A stretch of 64,000 nt of DNA from Amycolatopsis japonica (GCF_000732925.1 NZ_CP008953.1:3844001-3908000); one strand, 5' to 3'; counted from the first letter of the stretch, positions 42,307 to 52,209 are shown. Program-made: numbers and translations. The notes: generated by a model not told the origin, from the letters alone.

Positions 42307-43176
42307 GTGGCGGAAGACGACGCGCAGCCGGATCCGGAGCGCGCGATCGAACTGCTGTGGGGGGCCTCCGAGCCGGAGCGGCCCGGATTGAGCCTCGGCC
42401 GGATCGTCGCGGCGGCCGTCGAGGTCGCGGACGCTGAAGGGCTCGCGTCGCTGTCGATGCGCAAGGTCGCGGAACGGTTCGGCACCACCACCATGTCGCT
42501 CTACCGGTACGTCCCCGGCAAGGCGGAACTGGTGGAACTCATGCGGGACGCGGTGTACGGCGAGTTCCCGATGGGGTCTTCGGACGGGCTCGGCTGGCGA
42601 GCGGGCCTCGAACGTTGGGCGCGACTGGCCTGGGAGAGGTATCACCGGCATCCGTGGCTGGTCCACAGCGCCGGGTCCCGCCGCCTGCCGGGGCCGAACA
42701 TCATGGCCGGCTATGACCATGCGCTGGACGTGGCCTCGCGTAGCGGTCTGGCGCCGGCGCAGGTGATCGCGGTGGTGAACCTGGTGGGCGGATTCGTCGA
42801 GTCGGCCGCACGTCAGGCGGGGGAGGCCGCGGAACTCCAGCGGCGCACGGGGGTGACCCATGAGCGCTGGTGGAGCGAACGCGAGTCACTCTTCGAGCGT
42901 CTGGACCGCTATCCGGCGTTGGAGCGGCTGTGGAAGGCCGGGGGAATGGATGCTCCGCTGGACGCCTTCGAATTCGGGCTGCGGCGAACCCTCGACGGTG
43001 TAGAGACGCTCGTCCAAAGCCAGGGGAGTGAGGTAATCAGTGACGAAACCGGGGGAGGGGAGTGCGTCGTCTGCGGTAAGCCGTTGGACGGGGGAGGGCG
43101 GGGCCGGCCTCGGGACTACTGCTCGCGGGCGTGCCAGCAACGCGCGTACCGGCGTCGTCAGACTCAAAGTGTATAA
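42307..43176 (+). CDS. TetR-family regulator with C-terminal zinc-ribbon extension
   Basis: 289 aa. HTH about residues 28-70 (IVAAAVEVADAEGLASLSMRKVAERF, TMSLYRYV) and a TetR_C-type ligand domain. Unusual tail: CVVCGKPLDGGGRGRPRDYC then SRACQQRAYRRR, four cysteines in a treble-clef/zinc-ribbon pattern that I have seen attached to several actinobacterial regulators. GTG 42307. Its stop TAA lies inside a GTATAACG motif. Controls the divergent beta-helix gene by inference. Confidence 0.86.
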   Translation: MAEDDAQPDPERAIELLWGASEPERPGLSLGRIVAAAVEVADAEGLASLSMRKVAERFGTTTMSLYRYVPGKAELVELMRDAVYGEFPMGSSDGLGWRAGLERWARLAWERYHRHPWLVHSAGSRRLPGPNIMAGYDHALDVASRSGLAPAQVIAVVNLVGGFVESAARQAGEAAELQRRTGVTHERWWSERESLFERLDRYPALERLWKAGGMDAPLDAFEFGLRRTLDGVETLVQSQGSEVISDETGGGECVVCGKPLDGGGRGRPRDYCSRACQQRAYRRRQTQSV

Positions 43177-43184
43177 CGACCTAT
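43169..43184. repeat. GTATAACGACCTATTC motif (third copy)
   Basis: One base off the perfect palindrome of 39695-39710; it contains the stop codon of the TetR gene. Flanks also match (AGTGTATAAC...CGG). Confidence 0.5.
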
Positions 43185-43267
43185 TCGGCTGGGCTTTGAA
43201 CAAGATCAACTTCAGCTCCATTGCAAAACCCGCAAAGACTGTCGGAGGCCCTGGCTAGGGTTGTCCG

Positions 43268-44401
43268 GTGATCACCGAGGTCTTACTGGAGCAGCTGGAA
43301 GAGGACGCCCCGACGTCCGTGCTCTTCCAGGGTTTTCTGGAGCCCGGAGCACAGGCGGCCCAGGCGCTGCTCGTGCTCGGGAAGGTCGCCCGCACCCGGT
43401 TCTGGATGCCTCCGTCCATGGTGAACCGGCTGATCGCCGAGTCCGATCCGGTGTTCACCGCGGACCGGACGACGTTGCGCGCGGAGGCTTTCTCGCCGTG
43501 CTGTGGCCTGTACGCCAGGCTGGATCTGCTGGAAGCGGGTGACCTCGGCGAGGGTTGCACCAATGTGGACCTGTCCGAGGCGACGCGAACCGTTCTGGCC
43601 GGGGTCGTCGCCCAGGATCCGTTGCATTTGACCGTTCGTGGCGAGGGGATCCGGCTCCGCACTCTCGACGGGCAGAACGACGAGTCCGTGGTGCCGCTGC
43701 CGGATCGCTGGGTGTCGGGGTTCGCCGAGGTCGCCGCCGTCACGGCGGGAGCGATCGAGAAGGCGGAGCTGGACAAGGCGGAGACACGGAACTTCTTGCG
43801 GAGGCTGCCTACGTCGGTCGGCCAGTCGTGGGCGGTGGCGTCGGGCCGTGGGCTCCGCCTGACGTCACGGCCGGGGCGGGATTCGATCCCGGCGACCGGG
43901 CTCCATCGGTTGCGGGTCGTCGAGCCGCTCGTCCGGTTCGCTCAGGGGCTGACCGTCTACACGCGACCGGACAGCGAGGTCGCGACCTGGGTGCTGCGGT
44001 TGGAGCGAGCGCGGCTCGTCGTCACGTTGTCCCCGGAGCCGTCCCGTGGTTTCTCGGGTGAAGGCGGCTGGCTGAACGCGCTGGCGGCGGGTCTCGATGC
44101 GCCGGAACTCGTCGCGGGTCGCGCCGGTCACGACGTCGTCGACGGCACGTGGTTCCCGCGTGAGCTGCCTAGCGGGGCCGCTCCGGCGAACGGCCGGCTG
44201 GCGAAAGCCCGTGAGCTGCTCGCTGCCGGAGCCGTCCGGAAGTTGCCGGACGGTGGCTACGAGATCACCCGTGCCGCCTCGGTGCAGCGCGTCCGGCTTT
44301 CGCCCGCCGGATGCACGTGTGCATGGTGGGCCAAGCATCAGGAGAACCGAGGGCCTTGTTCGCATGTGCTGGCGGCCCGGATGTCAGCCGCTGAGTCGTG
44401 A
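43268..44401 (+). CDS. SWIM zinc-finger protein
   Basis: 377 aa. The C-terminal SWIM motif is CxCx(n)CxH: CTCAWWAKHQENRGPCSH. The N-terminal part is helical and unrecognised. SWIM proteins bind DNA or proteins; this type occurs with MoxR/VWA and HEAT-like partners (for example YehQ of E. coli). Here the only partner is the convergent DUF6493 gene. GTG 43268 has TAGGGT 6 nt upstream, no Shine-Dalgarno. Its 3' end overlaps that of the DUF6493 gene by 18 bp. Confidence 0.84.
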   Translation: MITEVLLEQLEEDAPTSVLFQGFLEPGAQAAQALLVLGKVARTRFWMPPSMVNRLIAESDPVFTADRTTLRAEAFSPCCGLYARLDLLEAGDLGEGCTNVDLSEATRTVLAGVVAQDPLHLTVRGEGIRLRTLDGQNDESVVPLPDRWVSGFAEVAAVTAGAIEKAELDKAETRNFLRRLPTSVGQSWAVASGRGLRLTSRPGRDSIPATGLHRLRVVEPLVRFAQGLTVYTRPDSEVATWVLRLERARLVVTLSPEPSRGFSGEGGWLNALAAGLDAPELVAGRAGHDVVDGTWFPRELPSGAAPANGRLAKARELLAAGAVRKLPDGGYEITRAASVQRVRLSPAGCTCAWWAKHQENRGPCSHVLAARMSAAES

Positions 44402-46831
44402 CGCCGCCTTCGCCGCTTTCGAACTGCCCTTGAAGCCGGTGAGCCACTCCTTCGTTTCGGCGCTGATCGTGCCCGCGCCGCGGTCCACGAGGTCCGCGGC
44501 GAGTTCCAGCAGCGCGAAGATGCCGCGGTGTGAGGGCTCCAGCTTCGGCAGCAATGTGTCCAGTGTGGACAGTACGGCGATCGGGTGTTCGTTCGCGATG
44601 ACCGAGAGCCGGGGCGCCAGTCGCGTGATGATGAGCTGCGGGCCGAGTGCGCCCAGCGCCAAGCCGAGTGCGCGGGGGCCGAGCATCCGACGGTCCAGCA
44701 GGGTCAGCACGGCGTCCGTGCCGAGCTGGACGGCGGCGGGGCGTTTCAGCGCGAGGGTGGTGGCGAGGAGCATCGTGCCGGGGATGCCCGGGACCGAGGG
44801 GCTGTCGAGGAACGGAGGCAGCGCGGCCTTCTCCACGGGATAGCCGACTTCGATGTCGTTGAAGTACAGGTTTCCGGCGACGGTGGCTTCGAGGTGGTCG
44901 CGGTCGTAGGGGGAGGAGACCGCTTCGTGGCATTCAGTGAAGCCGAGCCACTCGGGGGCCCGGTTCTCGAAGGGCGTGCCCAGCCAGGGAACCTCCTGCG
45001 CGGCGGGTTCCGGGGTTCGTTCGATGTCCAGTGTGTTCGAGCCGTAGTCGGTAAGACCGGCTTTCAGCGTCCAGGTGATGGGCGGTCCGGGTTCGCCGCG
45101 GAGCGCGGCGGCGGGGTCGGCGGATTCGGGGTGCCGGGCGCGGGCTGCGGCGAGGGCGGTCCAGCCTGTGTCGTCGATGGGCGGCCCGCCGAGGGCGTAG
45201 CGGATGGTGTCGGCGTGCGGTCCGGTGAGTTCCGTGGCGAGCGCGAGGGCCGCGGGCCTTGTGTCGGGGGCGAGACGGAGCAGTGCGTCGGCGACGTCGT
45301 CCTCCGCCGCGTCCGGGTGTTCGAGCATGCGGGCGACGAAGACGACGGGGTCGAGCCAGCCGCCTTGATGGGTGGCGGCGGAGACGGGGACGGCGGTGCC
45401 GTCGAGGAGGGCGGTGATCCGGTGGTGGAGGGGGCGGCGCCAGCCGTCGACCTGCGGTAGAGGGGCGACGTCGCGGCCGGTGAGGCCGAGGACGAGCGTG
45501 GCGATCATCTTCGGCACCGCCGCGCTGTACTGCTGGGCGGCGATTCGCGCGGCGCGTTTCACCAGCGGTTTGAGGGCGTCCTGGAGTTCACCCGCGACGC
45601 GGTGGGCGCCGTCGAGGGTGGCCAGGAGGAGGTCGGCCTGGTCGGGGTCGGCGAGGAGGGAGGAGAGGGCTTCGGCGACCGCGGCGGGAGTGTCGGGGAT
45701 TTCGAGCGGGGTGGTGAGTGTTTCGCGCTGGTGCCACGGTGTTCGGGTGGGTTCCGGGTACTCGGCGGTCTCGATGACGGGCGGCGCCTCCGGGGTGACA
45801 CCGAGCCGGGTGGTGGCGATGGCGCGGACGTCGGAGGCTTCGTGGGTGAGTGCCGCTTCGAAGACTTCGTTGGCGAGGTCGGTGAGTTCGGGTCGCCGGT
45901 CGGCGATGCGGCCGGCGAGTTTGAGTGCGAGTTTGGCGGTGGCGGCGCCGCGTCCGGCTGCTGCGGCGGGGAGGTGCTGGAGGGCGACTTCGTCGTCGAG
46001 CGTGCCCTGTTTGTCCACAAGGGACAGTGCTTTGACGGCGAAGGAGACGGTGCGGGGGAGGCTGCTTCCGCACAGCCGGGCATAGCGGTGCTGCGCCGCG
46101 GTGCGTTCGTCCGGGGTGGGGGCGAGCGCTTCGTGGAGCGCGGCGTACCACTGGGCGCGGAAGGCGGCGAAGTCGCGGGCGAGTACGTCGAGGGTGAGGT
46201 CGAGGAGCCGGGTGCGGTCGAGTTCGCCGGTTCCGGTGAGTTCGAGCAGCGCGGTGGACCATTTGTCCTCGTCGCGGACGTACTTGTCGAAGGCGGCGAA
46301 GCTGCCGTCGCCGTTGCCTTCGATCGTGAGCAGTTCCCAGATCTCGGTGAGGGCTTCGCGTTCGGTCCGGAGCCGTTCGGCGAGTGGTTTCCCGCCGAAG
46401 CGTCCGGCCCACCGGAACCAGCCGGCGTGGTACTCCGGTGTCCGGATGGGTTCGAGGTCGCCGTCGAGGATCATGCGGCGGACGGTTTCCCAGGCGGTGT
46501 GGTGGCCGATCATGCGCAGCGCGATCGTCTTGCGTTCGGTGAGCGAGCGGTCATGGAGGACGCGTTCGAGGATCGTGGGCGAGGCGATCCAGAGTTTGCG
46601 CAGCAGGGGGTCGCTCGCGGGGAGGGCGGTCCAGAGGGCGGTCGCGGCTTGCTGGGCCCTGAGCGGGTTGCGGGCGCCGTAGGTGTCGGGCTTGATCTCG
46701 ACGAACTCGCGGCTGTCCTTGAAGGTGGCCAGGAGTTCGGGGACGAGGGCTTTCCGCTCGGCTTGGGAAAGCTCGAGGGCCCTGGTGAGGACTTCCGAGG
46801 GCTGGCCGGTGAGGAGCGCGTCGAGGTGCAC
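44384..46831 (-). CDS. DUF6493-like helical-repeat protein
   Basis: 815 aa, almost all helical, Arg/Leu/Ala rich, with HEAT-like repetition. It resembles DUF6493/DUF5691-type large actinobacterial proteins that accompany SWIM-domain genes. No catalytic motif or membrane segment seen. GTG at 46831. Convergent with the SWIM gene and overlapping it by 18 bp at the 3' ends, a layout that could let the transcripts regulate one another. Confidence 0.7.
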   Translation of the reverse strand: MHLDALLTGQPSEVLTRALELSQAERKALVPELLATFKDSREFVEIKPDTYGARNPLRAQQAATALWTALPASDPLLRKLWIASPTILERVLHDRSLTERKTIALRMIGHHTAWETVRRMILDGDLEPIRTPEYHAGWFRWAGRFGGKPLAERLRTEREALTEIWELLTIEGNGDGSFAAFDKYVRDEDKWSTALLELTGTGELDRTRLLDLTLDVLARDFAAFRAQWYAALHEALAPTPDERTAAQHRYARLCGSSLPRTVSFAVKALSLVDKQGTLDDEVALQHLPAAAAGRGAATAKLALKLAGRIADRRPELTDLANEVFEAALTHEASDVRAIATTRLGVTPEAPPVIETAEYPEPTRTPWHQRETLTTPLEIPDTPAAVAEALSSLLADPDQADLLLATLDGAHRVAGELQDALKPLVKRAARIAAQQYSAAVPKMIATLVLGLTGRDVAPLPQVDGWRRPLHHRITALLDGTAVPVSAATHQGGWLDPVVFVARMLEHPDAAEDDVADALLRLAPDTRPAALALATELTGPHADTIRYALGGPPIDDTGWTALAAARARHPESADPAAALRGEPGPPITWTLKAGLTDYGSNTLDIERTPEPAAQEVPWLGTPFENRAPEWLGFTECHEAVSSPYDRDHLEATVAGNLYFNDIEVGYPVEKAALPPFLDSPSVPGIPGTMLLATTLALKRPAAVQLGTDAVLTLLDRRMLGPRALGLALGALGPQLIITRLAPRLSVIANEHPIAVLSTLDTLLPKLEPSHRGIFALLELAADLVDRGAGTISAETKEWLTGFKGSSKAAKAASRLSG

Positions 46832-46844
46832 GGGCCCATTGTGT

Positions 46845-46886
46845 CGTGTGTGGTGAGGCCGGTTCTAACCGTCCTCACCACACACG
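46845..46886. repeat. 14-bp palindromic element (CCTCACCACACACG family)
   Basis: Arms CGTGTGTGGTGAGG (46845-46858) and complement (46873-46886) around a 14-bp loop with GGTTCTAACCGT. The loop and right arm recur at 62855-62868, 62998-63019 and 63199-63218. Confidence 0.7.
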
Positions 46887-46911
46887 AGACCAGGCCAGTT
46901 CGCCCCGGCTC

Positions 46912-47751
46912 TCACGGAAGTGCGGCGAGCCTGCCGAATCCGTCTTCCCCGTGTCCCGCGTCGATGGCTCGCCGCACTTCGGCGCGGGCGGCGGACAGGA
47001 CGCCGTTGTCGAGGTCTTGCGCGCGGATCGCGTCGAGGATGTGGTCCATCGTCGCGGCGGTGGCGTGGAGGGTGCCCGCGTCGCCGGGGTAGTTCTCGGT
47101 GGTGACCTGTTCGGCGAGCAGGTCGATCATGGCGGGGAAGAAGCCGAGGAGTGCCTTGGCGTGTTCGGCGATGTCGGCGGCGGGGATGCCTTCCGCCTTG
47201 GCGAGCGCGAACATGTGGATCACGCCGCTCATCGACGTCCAGAGCATGTCCTGCAACGACGCGTCGAAGGCGGCGGCCCGGCCGGGGGAGTCGCCGACGT
47301 ACAGCACGTTCTCGCCGAGCGCGGCCAGTGTGGGCCGGTGTGTTTCGTAGACGTCGGCGGGGCCGCTGAAGAACAGGGCGGCGTCCGGGCCGCCGATGGC
47401 GTCGGTGGTCGCCATGATGACGCCGTCGAGGTAGTCGATGCCGTGCCCGGCGGCCCATTCCGCCATCGCGCGGGCCTGTTCCGGTGAGCCGCCGCTGAGG
47501 TTCACCAGGGTGCGGCCTTTGAGTGCGTCGGTGTCGAGGATCGATCGCGCGACGGTGTAGTCGCGCACGCAGACGATCACGAGCGGGCCGGCCGTGATCG
47601 CTTCGGCGGCGGTCGCGGCGACGGCGGCGTCGAGGCCGTTTTCCTTGCCAGGGGTGCGATTCCAGACGGTGGTGGGGTGGTCGGCGGCGATGAACGCGGC
47701 GGCGAGGGCGTGTCCCATGGGGCCGAGTCCGAGGACGGTCACGGTGGTCAT
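46912..47751 (-). CDS. NAD(P)-dependent oxidoreductase (6-PGDH / imine-reductase-like)
   Basis: 279 aa. Rossmann start VTVLGLGPMGHALAAAF, WNRTPGKE (NADP-selective Arg), LVNLSGGSPEQARAM and a helical dimer domain (GVIHMFALAKAEGI). Matches the beta-hydroxyacid dehydrogenase/imine reductase superfamily; cofactor NADPH likely. ATG 47751 lies immediately downstream of a MerR-type promoter shared with the divergent MerR gene, so it is the probable activated target. Confidence 0.9.
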   Translation of the reverse strand: MTTVTVLGLGPMGHALAAAFIAADHPTTVWNRTPGKENGLDAAVAATAAEAITAGPLVIVCVRDYTVARSILDTDALKGRTLVNLSGGSPEQARAMAEWAAGHGIDYLDGVIMATTDAIGGPDAALFFSGPADVYETHRPTLAALGENVLYVGDSPGRAAAFDASLQDMLWTSMSGVIHMFALAKAEGIPAADIAEHAKALLGFFPAMIDLLAEQVTTENYPGDAGTLHATAATMDHILDAIRAQDLDNGVLSAARAEVRRAIDAGHGEDGFGRLAALP

Positions 47752-47754
47752 GGC

Positions 47755-47791
47755 GGCTAAGCTAAACCTTGACATCCACGTGAGAGTCAAG
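47755..47791. promoter_or_regulatory. MerR-type operator/promoter
   Basis: Inverted repeat CTTGAC (47768-47773), N12, GTCAAG (47786-47791). On the minus strand TTGACT (47790-47785) and TTAGCT/TAGCTT (about 47765-47758) have a 19-20 bp spacer with the dyad between them, the overlong promoter that MerR proteins activate. Confidence 0.7.
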
Positions 47792-47805
47792 TCCGGGGAG
47801 TGCGG

Positions 47806-48189
47806 ATGCGGATCGGGGAATTCGCGCGGCGGACCGGCGTCAGCGAGCGCGCGTTGCGGTACTACGAGGAGCAGGGTCTGCTCACTCCGGAGCGGCGTCC
47901 GAGTGGTTATCGCGTCTATGGGGACGCCGACGTGGCGGCGGTGCGGCGGATCAGGATCCTGCTCGGGGCGGGGCTGAACACCGCGCAGATCCTGGAGATC
48001 CTGCCCTGCATCGTCGACGAGGACGGCTGGTTGACCCCCGATTGCCCGGAGCTGGTCGAAGCCCTGCGGGAGCAGCGTGCCCGGATCGACAGCGCGATCG
48101 GCGAGCTGGAGAGCACGCGCGCGAACCTCGACACGATCATCGGCCGCGAAAAGGCGGCCGTGTCCCGGGGGACACGGCCGCCTTCGTGA
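47806..48189 (+). CDS. MerR-family transcriptional regulator
   Basis: 127 aa. HTH about residues 1-38 (MRIGEFARRTGVSERALRYYEEQGLL, RPSGYRVYGDADV), then a coiled dimer helix (ELVEALREQRARIDSAIGELE). No conserved metal cysteines besides C68/C80-like positions. ATG 47806 follows GGGGAG; a GTG at 47800 is possible. It should activate the divergent oxidoreductase from the CTTGAC dyad. The last codons lie within a 16-bp terminator hairpin. Confidence 0.9.
   Translation: MRIGEFARRTGVSERALRYYEEQGLLTPERRPSGYRVYGDADVAAVRRIRILLGAGLNTAQILEILPCIVDEDGWLTPDCPELVEALREQRARIDSAIGELESTRANLDTIIGREKAAVSRGTRPPS
48151..48184. terminator. 16-bp hairpin overlapping the MerR stop
   Basis: AAGGCGGCCGTGTCCC (48151-48166) and complement (48169-48184), loop GG. 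It encodes the C-terminal residues of MerR and precedes the convergent mdh stop. Confidence 0.8.
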
Positions 48190-48201
48190 GGTGGTTCAGG
48201 C

Positions 48202-49735
<1,534 letters not shown>

Positions 49736-49753
49736 AGCGCATCAATCTAAGGG

Positions 49754-49783
49754 TTTGACATCAAATCGTTCGATATCTAACGT
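49754..49783 (+). promoter_or_regulatory. promoter with overlapping MarR operators
   Basis: TTGACA (49755-49760), 17-bp spacer, TAACGT (49778-49783) driving the SnoaL/LLM unit. TTTGA-CA-TCAAA (49754-49765) and ATCGTTCGAT (49765-49774) are inverted repeats covering the -35 and spacer, a good MarR site. Confidence 0.65.
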
Positions 49784-49814
49784 TGAAGGCGTCGAACGAA
49801 ACGGAGGAAACGCC

Positions 49815-50225
49815 ATGCGCAGTACGGAGAACGAGATCCGCGACCTCGGGGCCCGCTGGGCCGACGCCGAGGTCCGCGGCGACACGGAGGCACTCGACGC
49901 GATGACCACCGCCGACTTCACCCTGGTCGGGCCGCTGGGGTTCGTACTCGGGAAACCGCAATGGCTGCAGCGCTACCGCGGCGGCGACCTGGTCACCGAG
50001 AAACTCGACTGGACCGAGGTCGACGTCCGCGACCACGGCACGGCCGCCGTGTCCGTCGGCGTGCACACCCAGGAGGGCACGCATCAGGGGAACCGCGTCG
50101 ACGGCCGGTTCCGCGTCACCCACGTGTTCGTCCGCGACGACGACCGCTGGCTCATCGCCGGCATCCACCTGAGCCCGATCGGCGGGCCGCCCCCCTTCGC
50201 TCGCCCCGAAGCCCCCGGAAGATGA
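49815..50225 (+). CDS. SnoaL-like / NTF2-fold protein
   Basis: 136 aa. RWADAEVRGDTEALDAM, DFTLVGPLGFVLGKPQWL and VTHVFVRDDDRWLIAGIHLSPI fit the DUF4440/SnoaL_3 cone-shaped fold. Likely a small-molecule-binding or isomerase protein. ATG after CGGAGGAAACGCC. Followed after 8 bp by the LLM oxidoreductase. Expected to be repressed by the divergent MarR. Confidence 0.88.
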   Translation: MRSTENEIRDLGARWADAEVRGDTEALDAMTTADFTLVGPLGFVLGKPQWLQRYRGGDLVTEKLDWTEVDVRDHGTAAVSVGVHTQEGTHQGNRVDGRFRVTHVFVRDDDRWLIAGIHLSPIGGPPPFARPEAPGR

Positions 50226-50233
50226 GGAAGATC

Positions 50234-51088
50234 ATGCGAATCAGCGTCAGCGTCACCGATTTCTCCTGGCCCGGCGATCTGGTCGACAACCTTCTCGAAA
50301 TCGCCCGGACGGCCGACGCGACCGGGCTCGACACCTTGTGGGTCGCGGACCACCTCCTGCAGACCGCGCCGGGCAGCACGCCGGACTCGGAGATGCTGGA
50401 GGCGTACACGACACTGGGCTTCCTCGCCTCGGCGACGTCCCGGATCCGGCTCGGCACCATGGTCAGCGCCGCCACCTTCCGGGCTCCCGCCCTGCTGGTG
50501 AAGGCGGTCACGACCCTCGACGTCCTTTCGCGGGGCCGCGCCTGGCTCGGCATCGGCGCCGGCTACCAGGAGGACGAGGCCCGCGCGATGGGACTGTCGC
50601 TTCCGCCGATCCCCGAACGGTTCGAACGACTGGAGGAGGCCCTCCGCATCGCCGGCCGGATGTGGGACGGCGACACGTCGGAGTTCGTCGGCAGGCACTA
50701 CCGACTGGAGCGGCCGGTGAACAACCCTTTGCCGGTGCGGCGGCCGAAGGTGCTCATCGGCGGTACCGGGCCGAAACGGACCCTGCGGCTGGTCGCTCAG
50801 CACGCCGACGCCTGCAACCTCTTCGACATCCCCGACGGAGGCAAGACCGTCCGCGCGCAGCTGGACGTCCTCGCCCGGCACTGTGCCGATGTGGGACGGC
50901 CCGTCGAGGAGATCGAGAAGACCATCGCGACCCGGCTCGCGCCGGGGGAGTCCTCAAAGGACTTCGCCGGCCGGTGCGACGAGTTCGCGTCCTGGGGGCT
51001 GGACCACGTCGTGGTGATCACCGCCGGCGCTTGGGAACCCGGCGCGGTGGCCGTGCTCGGTGAAGCCGCGAGCCTGCTGGCAGCCTGA
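50234..51088 (+). CDS. LLM class F420-dependent oxidoreductase
   Basis: 284 aa. MRISVSVTDFSWPGD, DTLWVADHL, TTLDVLSRGRAWLGIGAGYQEDEARAMGL and RPKVLIGGTGPKRTLRLVAQHAD are typical of F420-dependent luciferase-like enzymes. ATG 50234 with GAGGAAG 3-4 nt upstream; an ATG at 50222, overlapping the SnoaL stop, is also in frame. Coupled to SnoaL, so both may act on one organic substrate. Confidence 0.92.
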   Translation: MRISVSVTDFSWPGDLVDNLLEIARTADATGLDTLWVADHLLQTAPGSTPDSEMLEAYTTLGFLASATSRIRLGTMVSAATFRAPALLVKAVTTLDVLSRGRAWLGIGAGYQEDEARAMGLSLPPIPERFERLEEALRIAGRMWDGDTSEFVGRHYRLERPVNNPLPVRRPKVLIGGTGPKRTLRLVAQHADACNLFDIPDGGKTVRAQLDVLARHCADVGRPVEEIEKTIATRLAPGESSKDFAGRCDEFASWGLDHVVVITAGAWEPGAVAVLGEAASLLAA

Positions 51089-51161
51089 ACCGGCTTGTCT
51101 CCGCGAAATCGTCAACGGTGAAGCCGCGAAAGCATTTTTCATATCGTGCGAATCGAATGGT

Positions 51162-51202
51162 GTTTTCCGGGTCCGATGGTGTTCCCATTGGCCCCGGAAA
51201 AC
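51162..51202. promoter_or_regulatory. inverted repeat upstream of the DUF4360 genes
   Basis: GTTTTCCGGG (51162-51171) and CCCGGAAAAC (51193-51202), with ATGG/CCAT-like extension inside. The surrounding 250 bp have lower GC. It could terminate the LLM gene or act as a regulatory hairpin for the secreted-protein pair. Confidence 0.5.
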
Positions 51203-51344
51203 GGTTACAGTCCATAATATCTTTTCATGAACCGATTGCCGAGACGGTTTCGTCCGATCGGCGGGCGGCATCGTGAAGATCGACTCGCTAGCATGAGTCC
51301 GCCCAGTTCCCCGCCCCCCGTGTGGAAGTTTTGGGAAGGACCCC

Positions 51345-51986
51345 ATGCTCAATGCAGTGGTTGCCGCCGTATCTCTTTTCTCGTCGATAATAACGCCGAA
51401 CAGCATGTCCCCGCCGCCCGGACCGCCGCCCGACCGGGTCGTCATCGACGTCATCACCGTCAACGGGTCCGGTTGTCCGCCGGGTTCGTCCGCCGTGGCC
51501 GTGGCCAGGGACAACAGTTCCTTCACGGTCACCTACAGCGAATACACCGCGCAGGTCGGCGTCGGCGCGAAGCCCACCGACTTCCGGAAGAACTGCCAGC
51601 TGAACCTCAACATCCACGTGCCGCAGGGATTCACCTACGGCATCGCCAGCGCCGATTACCGCGGTTTCGCATCGCTCGAATCCGGCGCCAAGGCATTGCA
51701 GCGGGCGAATTATTACTTCCAAGGGAATTCGCCGACCGCACAGGTGAGCCATCCCGTCAACGGGCCACTGTCGGACAACTGGCAATTCCGTGACGAAGCC
51801 GAAGGTGGCGTCATCATCTACAAGCCGTGCGGCGAGGACCGGAATCTCAACGTGAACACGGAACTGAGGGTCGGCGCGGGTTCGTCGGATCCCAAGAAGA
51901 CCACCAGTTTCATCACGATGGATTCCACCGACGGCGCGTTCAAGACCACCTACCACTTCTCGTGGAAGACCTGCCCGGCCTCCTGA
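51345..51986 (+). CDS. DUF4360 family secreted protein (paralogue 1)
   Basis: 213 aa. Hydrophobic N-terminus (LNAVVAAVSLFSSIITPN) without any Lys or Arg, then a DUF4360-like beta domain: DVITVNGSGCPPG, FTVTYSEYTAQVGVGA, RKNCQLNLNIHVPQGFTYGI, YKPCGEDRNLNVNTELRVG, KTTYHFSWKTC. Four or more cysteines suggest disulfides after export. ATG follows GGGAAGGA by 5 nt. Tandem with a paralogue; each has its own terminator. Confidence 0.88.
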   Translation: MLNAVVAAVSLFSSIITPNSMSPPPGPPPDRVVIDVITVNGSGCPPGSSAVAVARDNSSFTVTYSEYTAQVGVGAKPTDFRKNCQLNLNIHVPQGFTYGIASADYRGFASLESGAKALQRANYYFQGNSPTAQVSHPVNGPLSDNWQFRDEAEGGVIIYKPCGEDRNLNVNTELRVGAGSSDPKKTTSFITMDSTDGAFKTTYHFSWKTCPAS

Positions 51987-52001
51987 CCTCTCCTCCAGGG
52001 T

Positions 52002-52035
52002 GACGGCCTGCTTCCCGGTCCGGAAGAAGGCCGTC
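52002..52035 (+). terminator. hairpin terminator after DUF4360 paralogue 1
   Basis: 14-bp arms (GACGGCCTGCTTCC, 52002-52015; 52022-52035), one mismatch, loop CGGTCC, 15 bp past the stop. Confidence 0.75.
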
Positions 52036-52085
52036 CCACCCATGCCTGGTCAGGGCCTTGGCCGCTCTGAACGAGGACTTCACCG

Positions 52086-52115
52086 CTCGTCGCCGCCCTG
52101 CCCGGCGGCGACGAG
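52086..52115. terminator. second hairpin between the DUF4360 genes
   Basis: CTCGTCGCCGCC (52086-52097), loop CTGCCC, complement (52104-52115). Confidence 0.7.
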
Positions 52116-52209
52116 TCTTCTCGACGACCCCATTTCCGGCGGGCGGCAGGGAGAAATCGTCTCGCTGAATCCGCCGATCCCGCCGTGTCGAAGCTTTGGG
52201 AAGGATCCC

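Noticed and set aside
48151..48184. Attachment site or IS end
   Set aside because: Arms are coding for the MerR tail and fit a terminator between convergent genes.
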